From contig NZ_BPRC01000006.1 in NCBI RefSeq assembly GCF_022179725.1, positions 1-64,000 of the forward strand: a DNA stretch of 64,000 nucleotides, written 5' to 3'. Positions within the stretch are counted from its first letter, which is position 1; each line of letters opens with the position of its first letter. The DNA is from Methylorubrum aminovorans. Its GTDB lineage: Bacteria; Pseudomonadota; Alphaproteobacteria; Rhizobiales; Beijerinckiaceae. The translations under genes and the position numbers were made by a program. Shown here one piece after another: positions 50,787 through 59,216 of the stretch. A model generated the notes under the pieces. It searched no databases and was not told the DNA's origin. It saw nothing but the letters and a program-made list of their open reading frames with translations.

Positions 50787-51442
50787 GGCTTGGGCACCAT
50801 CCAGCCTGCGCCGCGGACGTTGAGGATCACGCCCTTGCCGACCTTGCGGCGGACCGTGAGGATCAGGGCGTCCACCGCGTTGCTCTCGACCTCCTCGCCC
50901 CACCCGTAGATGCGTTCCTCGATCTGCGCCCGAGAGAGGATGCGCCCCGGTCGCTCCATGAGCGCGTGCATGAGGGCGTATTCGCGCGCCGACAGGACCG
51001 CGACGGTTCCGGCGTGGGATAGCACATGGCTCTCCGTGTCGAGTTCGGTCTCGGCGGCCACGAGCCGCGCGGTCGCCCGCCCGGCCCGGCGCCGCAGGAT
51101 CGCCCGCATCCGGGCGAGCAGCTCGCGCATCTCGAACGGCTTGACCAGGTAGTCGTCGGCCCCGAGGTCGAGGCCGGCGACGCGGCTGTCGAGTCCGTCC
51201 CGCGCCGTGATGATGAGCACCGACATGTCGTTGCCCGCCGTCCGCGCGGACCTGAGAACCTGCAGGCCGTCGGCGCCCGGCAGGCCGAGGTCCAGCAGGA
51301 CCAATGCGTGGCCGCCGACCCGCAGCGCCGTTTCGGCCATGGGGCCGTCGCGTACCCAATCGACGGAGTAGCCTTCGGCGGCAAGGCCGTGCGACAACCC
51401 TTCGCCGATCATGCGGTCGTCCTCGATCAGCAGCACGCGCAT
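50783..51442 (-). CDS. OmpR-type response regulator (QseB/TctD-like)
   Basis: A 219-aa regulator: receiver domain MRVLLIEDDRMIGEGLSHGL with the phospho-Asp in LVLLDLGLPGADG, and a winged helix (LSAREYALMHALMERPGRIL, VDALILTVRRKVG). ATG 51442 is preferred to 51472 because AAGG lies 7 bases before it and it gives the canonical 219-aa length. Together with the kinase it may regulate the membrane-protein cluster downstream. Confidence 0.93.
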   Translation of the reverse strand: MRVLLIEDDRMIGEGLSHGLAAEGYSVDWVRDGPMAETALRVGGHALVLLDLGLPGADGLQVLRSARTAGNDMSVLIITARDGLDSRVAGLDLGADDYLVKPFEMRELLARMRAILRRRAGRATARLVAAETELDTESHVLSHAGTVAVLSAREYALMHALMERPGRILSRAQIEERIYGWGEEVESNAVDALILTVRRKVGKGVILNVRGAGWMVPKP

Positions 51443-51968
51443 GGGTCGCCTTGTTCGGGTCGGAGCATTCATGGCGCGGTGCTGGCCGTGACCGCTCGCA
51501 AGCCGGAGCCGGAACTGAGCCGCGCCACGGACCGGTCCTAGCCTGCAGCCGAGACAACAGCGACGTGAGAAGTCGCTTACCCTAAAGGCGTAAGCATTCC
51601 TTTGGACTTGAGGAAAGCAGCCCTGGATCGGCGCCTCGGAGGCGGTGTCGGGTTTCGGGAGATTTCCGGCCACGTGCCGACGTCTGCGTCCGACCTGCCG
51701 CCACTGGGCATATGGCGAGCCGTCATGACGGCGCCGAGCGGACAGCACGGATCACCGTCGGGCTTGCGATACACCAAATGGCTCGGGATGAATGCGGATG
51801 GCGCGTTGCCGAATCGCCGGTGGTGGCCGGACCCAAAACCACATACTGCCCGTTCCGGCACCTCGCCCCTAGTTGGCCTTGCAGGCGAGTGACGCAACGA
51901 CCTACCATCATGAACGTCATCACGCGGCCTTTGTAGTTTTTGGTCGTTGGAAGTGCGTCATCGTCGTT
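51443..51968. other. No gene seen
   Basis: About 0.5 kb between the response regulator gene and the Fic gene stop. Only short, overlapping frames; no recognisable domain. It should include the two-component promoter. Confidence 0.45.
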
Positions 51969-53603
51969 CTATACGACTTGATGTTCAAGGGGTATCAGGC
52001 CGGTGACATCGTCCTGGAGTTGGGCCGTCAAGTCGAGTTCCTGCCAGTAGGAGGCGGGGGCCGGGATGCCTCGCCGCCATACGATGTCCACGTTGACGTT
52101 CGGGTCGGTGAACCTCGCGTTCTTCTCGTCTTCCAGAAAAGCGTGTGTCGAGGCCCAAAGGCGCAACGTTTCGTCGAGGTCCGGCGAAGCGATGCGGGCC
52201 GTGACGGACTGGCACCGCAGCATCGCGCGCACGAGGGGCGCGGCTTGAGCGGCGCCGGGTGCGGTAAGCGCCCGCAACCCCCCGATGTAGTCCGACCGGT
52301 AGATGGTCGGCACCACGATTCGCGACTTCCCCCCGCCGACCAATTCCTTCGTCATCATGATGCGGGCGGTCCGACCGTTGCCGTCGTTGAAGGGATGGAC
52401 GAGGACGATGAGGGTGTGGGCGAACACGCCGCGGGCGAACGGGGCCTGCAGGTCGCGCAGCATGGCGAAACCCTCGCGCAGAGTCCCCTTGACGAGGTCA
52501 GGCAACACGAAGACGGTGTTGCCGGCGCTGTTGGCATCCTCCTTGAACTCGCCCGGCTTCTTGTCGGGGCGCGCGTCGAGCAACCGCGCGTTCCGCTCGC
52601 GGATCTCGGCCATGAACTCATCGACGGACGATGCGCGCGCCTCGCCCGGCACGATGCTCGCGACCTGGGCAAAGGTTTGCGTCACGTCGCGACCGTCCTG
52701 CGGCCGCCCATCGGCCGGTTCGTGCTCGAACACGATGCGCCGCGCCTTGTCGACGAGGAAGCGCGTGCCCTCGATGTAGTTGGTGAAGTACGCCTCGACG
52801 AATGACGTGCAGTCCCGCTCGCCGGGACCGACGTGCGGGTCGGCCAAGTCGGGCGCGACGCGCCCGAGGGTCATCGCCAAGACCTTGAGGCGCTCCATGC
52901 ACTCGGGGTCGTAGGGGTCGTCCGGCCGGCGCCGCGCGGCCACGTCCCTTGCGACCAAACCGGCTTTGCGCGTTCCGAGGATGGTCCCGATGATATCGAG
53001 GAGGACCTGCAGTTCCTGTTCCGCCCCAAGCGAGCCTGCGATGCACTCGGCCCGCTGCCGGATCTCCCGGAGACCGTCCTCATGGGCGGTCTTCAGCAAC
53101 CGCTCGACCTCTCGTTCGACGCCTTCCCTTCCGACGGTGCGGCTAGGCCCACTCCGTGCGCGTGATGCCTGCAGGTTCTCCAGCAGGGCGCGCGCGTCGC
53201 TCGGAAGGTAGACCCCGAGGAAGGACATGTCCCCCTCCAACGGCCCTGGACCGGGGAAGGTTCTGATTTCCAAGCCGGGCAGTGACAACCGCCTGCGGGC
53301 CTTCCCGTGCGGATCGGTCGCGAACACCCAGCCCGGGAAGACGACGCGCCCGTCCGGCCCGCGCTCACGCCAGGGATTCCTCTGCAGGGCAGTCCGGCCC
53401 CTGAGCACGGCACCAGGCGCGTATCGAGCGAGGATGGGAGCCCATCCGCCGCAGACAATCTCTTCGACGGGACGACCGTTGCACACCGCATAGATGCCGT
53501 CGCCGACCCGCCGGAGCTTGCCGGCGGCGGCCTGCCGCTGAAGGGACCGGTCGCGTTGCGGGTCGCCTCGCGTGAGGATCAGATCACCGTGCGTCGTAGC
53601 CAC
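51969..53603 (-). CDS. AbiEi-like/Fic-domain fusion (putative AMPylator, defence)
   Basis: A 544-aa protein. Residues about 1-150 resemble the AbiEi-type antitoxin N-terminus (a winged-helix start DLILTRGDPQRDRSLQRQAA, then AVLRGRTAL, EIRTFPGPGP). The Fic domain carries the complete catalytic loop HPFNDGNGR at 403-411. The segment TNYIEG at 274-279 matches the class II autoinhibitory motif [S/T]xxxE[G/N]. It is likely an autoregulated AMP/nucleotide-transferring enzyme that may act as a toxin or effector. A separate promoter at 53646-53674 serves it. The frame is intact, unlike the three upstream neighbours. Confidence 0.85.
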   Translation of the reverse strand: MATTHGDLILTRGDPQRDRSLQRQAAAGKLRRVGDGIYAVCNGRPVEEIVCGGWAPILARYAPGAVLRGRTALQRNPWRERGPDGRVVFPGWVFATDPHGKARRRLSLPGLEIRTFPGPGPLEGDMSFLGVYLPSDARALLENLQASRARSGPSRTVGREGVEREVERLLKTAHEDGLREIRQRAECIAGSLGAEQELQVLLDIIGTILGTRKAGLVARDVAARRRPDDPYDPECMERLKVLAMTLGRVAPDLADPHVGPGERDCTSFVEAYFTNYIEGTRFLVDKARRIVFEHEPADGRPQDGRDVTQTFAQVASIVPGEARASSVDEFMAEIRERNARLLDARPDKKPGEFKEDANSAGNTVFVLPDLVKGTLREGFAMLRDLQAPFARGVFAHTLIVLVHPFNDGNGRTARIMMTKELVGGGKSRIVVPTIYRSDYIGGLRALTAPGAAQAAPLVRAMLRCQSVTARIASPDLDETLRLWASTHAFLEDEKNARFTDPNVNVDIVWRRGIPAPASYWQELDLTAQLQDDVTGLIPLEHQVV

Positions 53604-53645
53604 TTAACGCCCCCGGGCGGCGGAAGCCCCGTCGCTTATATCGAC

Positions 53646-53674
53646 ATAATAACCTCTTGTGTCGTTTAAAACAA
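53646..53674 (-). promoter_or_regulatory. Sigma-70-like promoter of the Fic gene
   Basis: On the minus strand TTGTTT (53674-53669), 17 bases, TATTAT (53651-53646), about 43 bases before the ATG. The region is AT-rich in an otherwise GC-rich window. The -35 overlaps an imperfect 17-base dyad (TGTCGTTTAAAACAACA) that could bind a repressor, possibly the winged-helix N-terminus of the protein itself. Confidence 0.7.
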
Positions 53675-53777
53675 CATAAGCTCGCAATTGCCCTAAGGCA
53701 GGCTGATATACCCGTCTACTACTCGATTCCCGGACAAGGCAACCATGTCTCCGAGCGGTTGGAAGTCGAAGACCCCC

Positions 53778-54299
53778 TCAGACCGGCATGCCGGTCAAGG
53801 AGCGCGGGTTCACCTCGGCCCGATATCCCTTCGAATGCCTGAGCAGGCGCCGCATCTCATCGAGCCAGCCGAGGTCCTCGGCGGACTGGTCGTAGAGGCA
53901 GATGGCCAGCCCGTGTTCGAGGACCGGCTCGATCTTGGCGTATGCCTCGGAGGAATGCATCGCGGCAACGGCCTTGTCCCGGGATGGCCAGCGCGCCATC
54001 AGCGCGAACTCGACGTACCGGATGTCCCGGTCGTGCAGGTAGAAGACGACGTTCTTGTGCCGGAAGCGGGGACGCTGGAAGACGGGTCGCGGCCTCAGAT
54101 CGACGAGTGCCCGCGCGGCGTTGGTCGCAATCAGGCGCAGCAGAGGCTCCTCCGTCAGCCCCTCGATGTCGACGAAGGCGACGGCGCCCTCTCAGTCGTC
54201 CTGGCCGGGGAAGAGGGTGTATTGCAGGTCCGGCATGGACGGGACGGCATGCGGCGCCAGCGCCCGGGTCGGGAAGCTGAGGATCTTGCGTTCGGCCAT
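53778..54299 (-). pseudogene. Hypothetical gene with in-frame TGA (DUF488-like body?)
   Basis: A 173-codon frame starts at ATG 54299 (MAERKILSFPTRALAPHAVP) and reaches TGA at codon 36 (54194-54192). It then continues in the same frame with a coherent protein: EGAVAFVDIEGLTEEPLLRL, VDLRPRPVFQRPRFRH, RDIRYVEFALMARWP, to the stop at 53778. The run around VDLRPRPVF resembles DUF488-type proteins, but this is tentative. TGG to TGA (a lost Trp in GQDD-W-EGAV) is the simplest cause. It is likely non-functional unless read through. Confidence 0.75.
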
Positions 54300-54301
54300 C
54301 G

Positions 54302-54754
54302 TCAGGCTTCCGGGACCAAGGAGGCGGCACGCCTCTCGACGGAGGCCAAGTCACGCAGCCGGACGGCATGTTCGGGCAGGCCCCCGCCGGGAGGCACGAA
54401 CGTGCCGTGCTCGTCCTTCAGATCACCTTTCTTGATGAAGAAATCCTCATGCATTCGCTCGCCGACGCCGGTGAATGGAACGATGACCATCTGGGCCTGG
54501 GTCGGCGCCTTTCCGTCCTTGGGCCGTTGCGGAAGTTCCGTAACGATGGTGTCGGAGTGAAGCTCGACCGCGAGGCTCTTCACGTAAGGCTCGACGTAAT
54601 AGACCCGCTTCACCCCGGCGGTGACGAGGTGCCGGGCACAGTTATGGCAGGGATATACGGTGCAATAGAGCGTCCACTGACGACTGTTGCCGGCCCTTCG
54701 TGCGGGCGAGGCGCTCGGGTCGCCTGTCGCGGTGAAAAGCGTCGGGTTGACCGG
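54302..54754 (-). pseudogene. 5'-truncated deoxycytidylate-deaminase-like gene
   Basis: The frame beginning right after the stop of the OLD-like gene reads PVNPTLFTATGDP, then QWTLYCTVYPCHNCARHLVT with the deaminase zinc motif PCxxC, GVKRVYYVEPYVKSLAVELH, and a normal-looking end (LVPEA). The upstream HAE zinc/catalytic motif and the whole N-terminal domain are missing, and no good start codon exists before the motif (a GTG at 54613 lies after it). The end resembles the deaminase half of anti-phage dCTP/dCMP deaminases. It is a remnant. Confidence 0.8.
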
Positions 54755-56761
54755 TTACCGTGGCAAAGCAGCGTTGATGGCCTCGATGACCTTCTCACCG
54801 TTGTCGAGGGTCGTCACGACGCCAGGGCCGTTTCCGTCCAGGAAACTGGGATTGCGGATGAGCCAATCAGCCGGGCTGAAGTGGTCGAATTCCGGCGTGG
54901 ATGCCGGGAGGATCCTGAACACCGTCTCCATGCGCTTCACCAGCCGGCCGGGGCCCGGTGCATCCTTGTCAAGCTTGGCTAGGGTCAGTGCGGAACGCCC
55001 CTTGAGCTCGAAGGCGCCGTTGACAATGCCGACATAGGTCTCGGGCTCGAATATGTCCTCGACGTCGCCCTCGGCGATGCCGAGCACGTCGGGATAATTC
55101 ATGATGCGGCTCTCTGGTATGGCACCGGCGGCCTTGAGCTGCTCAAGCTTGCGCTTGTCGCCCTGGGCTCTGTCGGACATCACCGCCAGGTGTAGGTTCG
55201 CGCCCTTGAACAGGGAGACGAACGACTGGATCTTGTCGAGCCCACCGGCCGGACAGATCGTCCAGCGGGGGTCGAGCGCGGTCCGTCGCCGTCGCTTCAG
55301 CTGAGCCGACAGGGCCTTGAGGAACAGGATGTCGCCCGGTCCCTCGACCAGCAGGGTGTGCTTGCCGATGAACAGCGCCTGGGTGACGTCGTAGCCCAAG
55401 GCGGCCTGGAGGGGGAAGAGGGTGTCCGGGTCCGTGGCGAGCACGTCGCCCCTGACCTTGGTACCCTTCGTCGTCCAGAAGCCTGGACGCTTCTGCTCGA
55501 CCTGGTCCTCGATGATCCGGGAGAGCGTCAGGTCGTCGGGCGGCACCATGAAGGGCGAATGCGTGGAGAAGACCACTTGGTGCTTCGGCAGGAGTCGGTC
55601 GGCGAAGTACCGCAGCAGATCGGCCTGGGCCTTGCCGTGGAGGGTCAGCCCCGGCTCGTCCAGCAGGAGTATCTGGTTGCCCCCACGCTTGCTTACCTGC
55701 GCGAACTTCACCAGGAACGAGAAGAACCAGATGAACCCGGCGCTACGCTCCGAGAACGGCACCGTCACCCTGTGAAGGGTGTTCCTGACACGGGCGCGGG
55801 CGATCGCGCCGGCGTTGAACGGGGCGGGGTCGCCCGCTTCCGCCTTCGTGACCCTGACCTCAAGCTCCAGGAACGCGTTCTACGTCCAGTATTCCTGCAA
55901 TTGGTCGGTGATGGCGTTCGATGCGGATTCACACTTGGCGTTCAGCGACTCGTAGGTCGTCGACGCCTTGATCTCCTCCACCGAGGTCCCGGCGAATTCG
56001 AGGAAGTCGAGGAAAACCCTCTCGCCGACGTCCAAATGCGTGTTTCCATGCGGATGTCCGGGATGGTGGTACGGTGCGTCCCCGTTGCGTACGATGTCGT
56101 CGACCCGGATTTGCCCGGCCATGCGGTCGTAATACGAAAAGTACATGAACTGGGGCGTCACGGAGCGGATGTAGCTCCCAACGAAACCCACCGCGTTCTG
56201 GCCGGGGAACGACCTGATCGTTTCCAGGAGCGCGACTTGGTCCGGCGTCGGCTCCGCCAACGCCTCCAACGCCTTTCGGAGCATGTCCGTGGTTGTGGCT
56301 TCCGCAAGCGGTTCCCTGACGGTTTCGCCGAGGCCGTGGCTGGCCATCAGGTACTCGGCGATGGCCGGGTAGTTCAGCGGAACGTCGATGCGGAAGGTTT
56401 CGTCGTCGTAGCGGCGCGAGAGGGTGATCTGACGCGACCGGAGACAGTCGGGGCCCAACGCTTCGGCCAGCGTCGCCACATCCTCGGGCGATAGGGACCA
56501 TTTGGACGTGATGACGATTGCCTCGCCCTCCTCCTTCGGATGCCGTGCGTCGTACTCGTTCAGGTGCCGCCTGGGGTAGTCCCGTTCCCTATCGAATACC
56601 GTTGGTGTCGCCGGGTGGGGATTCAGGCCGGCCAAGGCTTGAAGGAGGGCGGTCTTGCCAGCCTCGTTCTTGCCGACAAGACAGACCATGTCGCCGAGCG
56701 TGACCTCTTCCGAATCCTCGACGCTGCGAAAATTGGTGACCCTGAAACTGTCGAGCCTCAT
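54755..56761 (-). pseudogene. OLD-like AAA ATPase/TOPRIM nuclease gene with in-frame TAG
   Basis: A single 669-codon frame from ATG 56761: Walker A GKNEAGKT (residues 30-37), then TAG at codon 294 (55882-55880). The same frame continues NAFLELEVRVTKAEAGDP, a coupling region, Walker B ILLLDEPGLTLHG, QVVFSTHSPFMV, and a TOPRIM-like part with TLLVEGPGDILFLKAL and SDRAQGDK. The TAG replaces what is usually a Gln (CAG) in related sequences (EYWT-Q-N), a single transition. Both halves are otherwise intact. It is an inactivated Gabija/OLD-type nuclease unless the stop is suppressed. Confidence 0.85.
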
Positions 56762-56827
56762 TCCATCCCTCGTAGTCGGTCCGCAGCTTCGCGGATGGCC
56801 AAGCAACTGCAATCGCAGATTGGTCTG

Positions 56828-58324
56828 CTAGACGATGCCGGATTTCGCTGCCCCTGGGTTTGGCGAGCCCGGCGCATAAGCGGTCCTGAAGTCCCGGTGG
56901 TTCGCCAACGCCAACGGCCTATAGGGACCTTTCCCATCACATTGGGTCACCTCGGCCAGATCGAATCTTTCCCTGACGCTCGGGTGGACCAGGGCATCCT
57001 CCGGGATCTCCCGGACCTTCACCGGCCATCCCAGCCATCCCATGCGACGGGACAGCCAGCGGGGAAGGATGCCGGCGATGGAGTCGTGCATGCCGGCGAC
57101 CTCGCAGTGCTGCATGCCATCGGACGCCGGATGCAGGTGCAGCCGGCCGGTACCGGGCTCTCCGGACACCATCCCGTCGACCCGAAGCGGATCCGGGATC
57201 TTGGTGGCCTGCTCCACCATCCACTGCAAGGCGACGTCGGACAGCCGGCTCTCGGCTTCGGGGTAGCTGCCGCCGATGTCGGAGTGGTTGCCGGCGAACC
57301 ACATCTGGATGAGCGGATCGGGCTCGCCCTGGACCTTTTTCCGCACCCCGTCCCGGCTGCCCCACCTGACCCGCGGGAAGTCGGCGCGGGTCTCGTCGAT
57401 GGAGAGGGCATGCCGGGCATAGCCGACATGGCCGCTCAGCAGTTGGTCGTAGTTCCCGGAGCGCCATTGCGCGATGTGCCAGCGCGCCTTCCCGTTCACC
57501 GGTGAGTCGGTGATGGTCTTGACCGCTGTCGGCAGCCAACGCCAGAGGACGAACGCCGCAGTGAGCGAGAGGGTGGCCAGGAACGGGCGCCAGTAGCCGG
57601 TGCCGAACGCTAGGTCGGACAGGACGGCGGGCACGGCTGCAACCAGCACGGCCAGGATCGTCAGGCCGGCCGCGATGCCCCACCACTTGGGTCCGGTCGC
57701 GCCGAGCGAGGCGACGGTGTCGAACACGCCGATGAAGTGCGGTGCCACGTTCGAGGAAAGGTCGTCACCCGACCTGTACTTGCGCCGGAATCGCCTCGCC
57801 AACTCGAACCGGTCCTTCTCGTAGTCGCCGCCCCGGGGTGAACCCGCGCCGTACTCATAGACCTTGATCACCGCCTCATCCGCGATGTCCCGCGTCGCCT
57901 TGCGGAAGCGTGGAAGGTCTCCGCCCGGCACTTTCGTCGGGACGCCGCACAGGAACAGAACGTTGGCCACGCAACGGGCCGTGTAGGCCCCTCGGCTGAA
58001 GCCGATCAGGTAGATGCGGTCGCCGGGCTCGTAGTGGTTGATGGCGAACTCGTAGCAGTCGGCGATGTTCTTCGTGATGCCCAGGCCGGTCACCGAGGAC
58101 AGCAGCTTCTGCAGTCGGCGGTAGGCACCGACGAAACCCGGGGCCGAGCCGTCCGTGCCGAGGCCGGCGTCGTAGAAGGCGACCTGCTCGCGCGGGTCGA
58201 TGCCGCTGTCCGGCCCGACCCGGCAGACGCGGTAGAGCTTGTAGACGTTGCTGAGGCGCTGTTCCTCGCGGAGGCCACCTTCCTGGCCGGTGCCATCCGA
58301 GAAGACCACGATGTTCTTAGCCAC
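56828..58324 (-). CDS. DUF2235 alpha/beta hydrolase (Tle1-like phospholipase fold)
   Basis: A 498-aa protein with GTG start at 58324 (AGGAGGGGGG upstream). KNIVVFSDGTGQEGG at the N-terminus and IGFSRGAYTARCVANV (nucleophile Ser in GFSRG) identify the DUF2235 family. Two hydrophobic segments (about 225-290) split the domain and suggest membrane association. Further conserved parts are FIGVFDTVASLG and HSDIGGSYPEAESRLSDV. Relatives act as phospholipase effectors (Tle1) or phage/defence-associated hydrolases. It lies 66 bases upstream of the broken OLD-like gene on the same strand. Confidence 0.88.
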   Translation of the reverse strand: MAKNIVVFSDGTGQEGGLREEQRLSNVYKLYRVCRVGPDSGIDPREQVAFYDAGLGTDGSAPGFVGAYRRLQKLLSSVTGLGITKNIADCYEFAINHYEPGDRIYLIGFSRGAYTARCVANVLFLCGVPTKVPGGDLPRFRKATRDIADEAVIKVYEYGAGSPRGGDYEKDRFELARRFRRKYRSGDDLSSNVAPHFIGVFDTVASLGATGPKWWGIAAGLTILAVLVAAVPAVLSDLAFGTGYWRPFLATLSLTAAFVLWRWLPTAVKTITDSPVNGKARWHIAQWRSGNYDQLLSGHVGYARHALSIDETRADFPRVRWGSRDGVRKKVQGEPDPLIQMWFAGNHSDIGGSYPEAESRLSDVALQWMVEQATKIPDPLRVDGMVSGEPGTGRLHLHPASDGMQHCEVAGMHDSIAGILPRWLSRRMGWLGWPVKVREIPEDALVHPSVRERFDLAEVTQCDGKGPYRPLALANHRDFRTAYAPGSPNPGAAKSGIV

Positions 58325-58752
58325 GCCCCCCTCCTGCAGCCGGGATGGTCCTGGAATGGAGCCCATCTTGCGAGGCTGGATCGCGTCCGACGCCCAGTCA
58401 GACCGGTTAAGCCCAGCTTCGGGAGTCGCAACCGCCAGGTTCCTTGTTTGTTCCCAATCTGCGACCAGAGTGTACGCGCTGACGGAGGCCATGGCCTCCG
58501 AGCACGAAGCCCGGCGGGCGAAGTCGCGCCCTGCACGCGAACAACCTCACCCCTGACACCAAGGCGGCCGGAATGGCGGCCGGGACCTAACCCCCTACCG
58601 GCGGCCGGCCCCGCCGGTGCCCGGATTTGAACCTCGCTCACCGGACCGAACGGTTGGGGCGGATACATCCAAGGACTTTCGTCGGGGCGCCACTCGTTGA
58701 GCGCCAAATAGCTCATGGTCTGCCCGCGTGGATGTGCTATGCACCCCGCATC
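58325..58752. other. No gene seen
   Basis: Divergent intergenic region between the DUF2235 gene and the second metal operon. Only short shadow frames. One stretch looks like a tRNA T-loop, but it does not fold (see rejected items). Confidence 0.5.
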
Positions 58753-59133
58753 ATGTCGGCCACCCGGTCCTTTTGGCGTTCGTTGCTCACGGTCTTCCAG
58801 ATCGTGTCGCTTGCCGCCTTTTCGGTGGCGGGTGCGGGACACTCGCACGCGGGGGAGCTTCACGTCGGACACGACACGTCCGTCTCGGTCGGGTACCAAG
58901 TGACTGGAGGGCCAGGTCAGGTTGACGACATGGTGGGCCATGCCGACCGAAGCGCCGAAGAGTCGGTGGCTGGTCCTTGCGGCCTTTGCTGCCCAGCGTC
59001 GTTCGCGCGCTGGGACTGCTTGACCGTCGTGGTTGCCTGGAAGCCCGAGCGAACGTTGGCTGGCGTCCGCAAAGTCACGTTCGACAGCGTGGTTCCTGAG
59101 ACGCTTCCTGAACCCCCTCGAACCTTCGCCTGA
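58753..59133 (+). CDS. Exported protein with PEPPRTFA C-terminus, second metal operon
   Basis: A 126-aa protein with N-terminal membrane/signal segment (LLTVFQIVSLAAFSVAGAGH), a His-rich part (HSHAGELHVGHD), Cys motif CGLCCP and a single C further on, and the end TLPEPPRTFA. ATG 58753 gives the signal peptide; the frame is open upstream to 58627. It occupies the same place in its operon as the 19258-19707 protein and shares its terminus. Confidence 0.72.
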   Translation: MSATRSFWRSLLTVFQIVSLAAFSVAGAGHSHAGELHVGHDTSVSVGYQVTGGPGQVDDMVGHADRSAEESVAGPCGLCCPASFARWDCLTVVVAWKPERTLAGVRKVTFDSVVPETLPEPPRTFA

Positions 59134-59159
59134 GGTCCGCGCTCCAACGCGCGCCCTGA

Positions 59160-59184
59160 GCGGCTGTCCGTGAACGACAGCCGC
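59160..59184 (+). terminator. Hairpin between small protein and adaptor genes
   Basis: GCGGCTGTC-N7-GACAGCCGC, perfect 9-bp arms, no T-run. It may attenuate transcription of the adaptor/pump genes relative to the small protein, like the hairpin at the equivalent place (19235-19251) in the other operon. Confidence 0.5.
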
Positions 59185-59216
59185 CAGCCTCCTTTACGCG
59201 AAGGCTCGATCATCCC

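Noticed and set aside
58612-58640. tRNA-like T-loop (minus strand GGTTCAAATCC)
   Set aside because: The flanking five-base stem does not pair beyond two or three positions and no acceptor, D or anticodon arms can be drawn.
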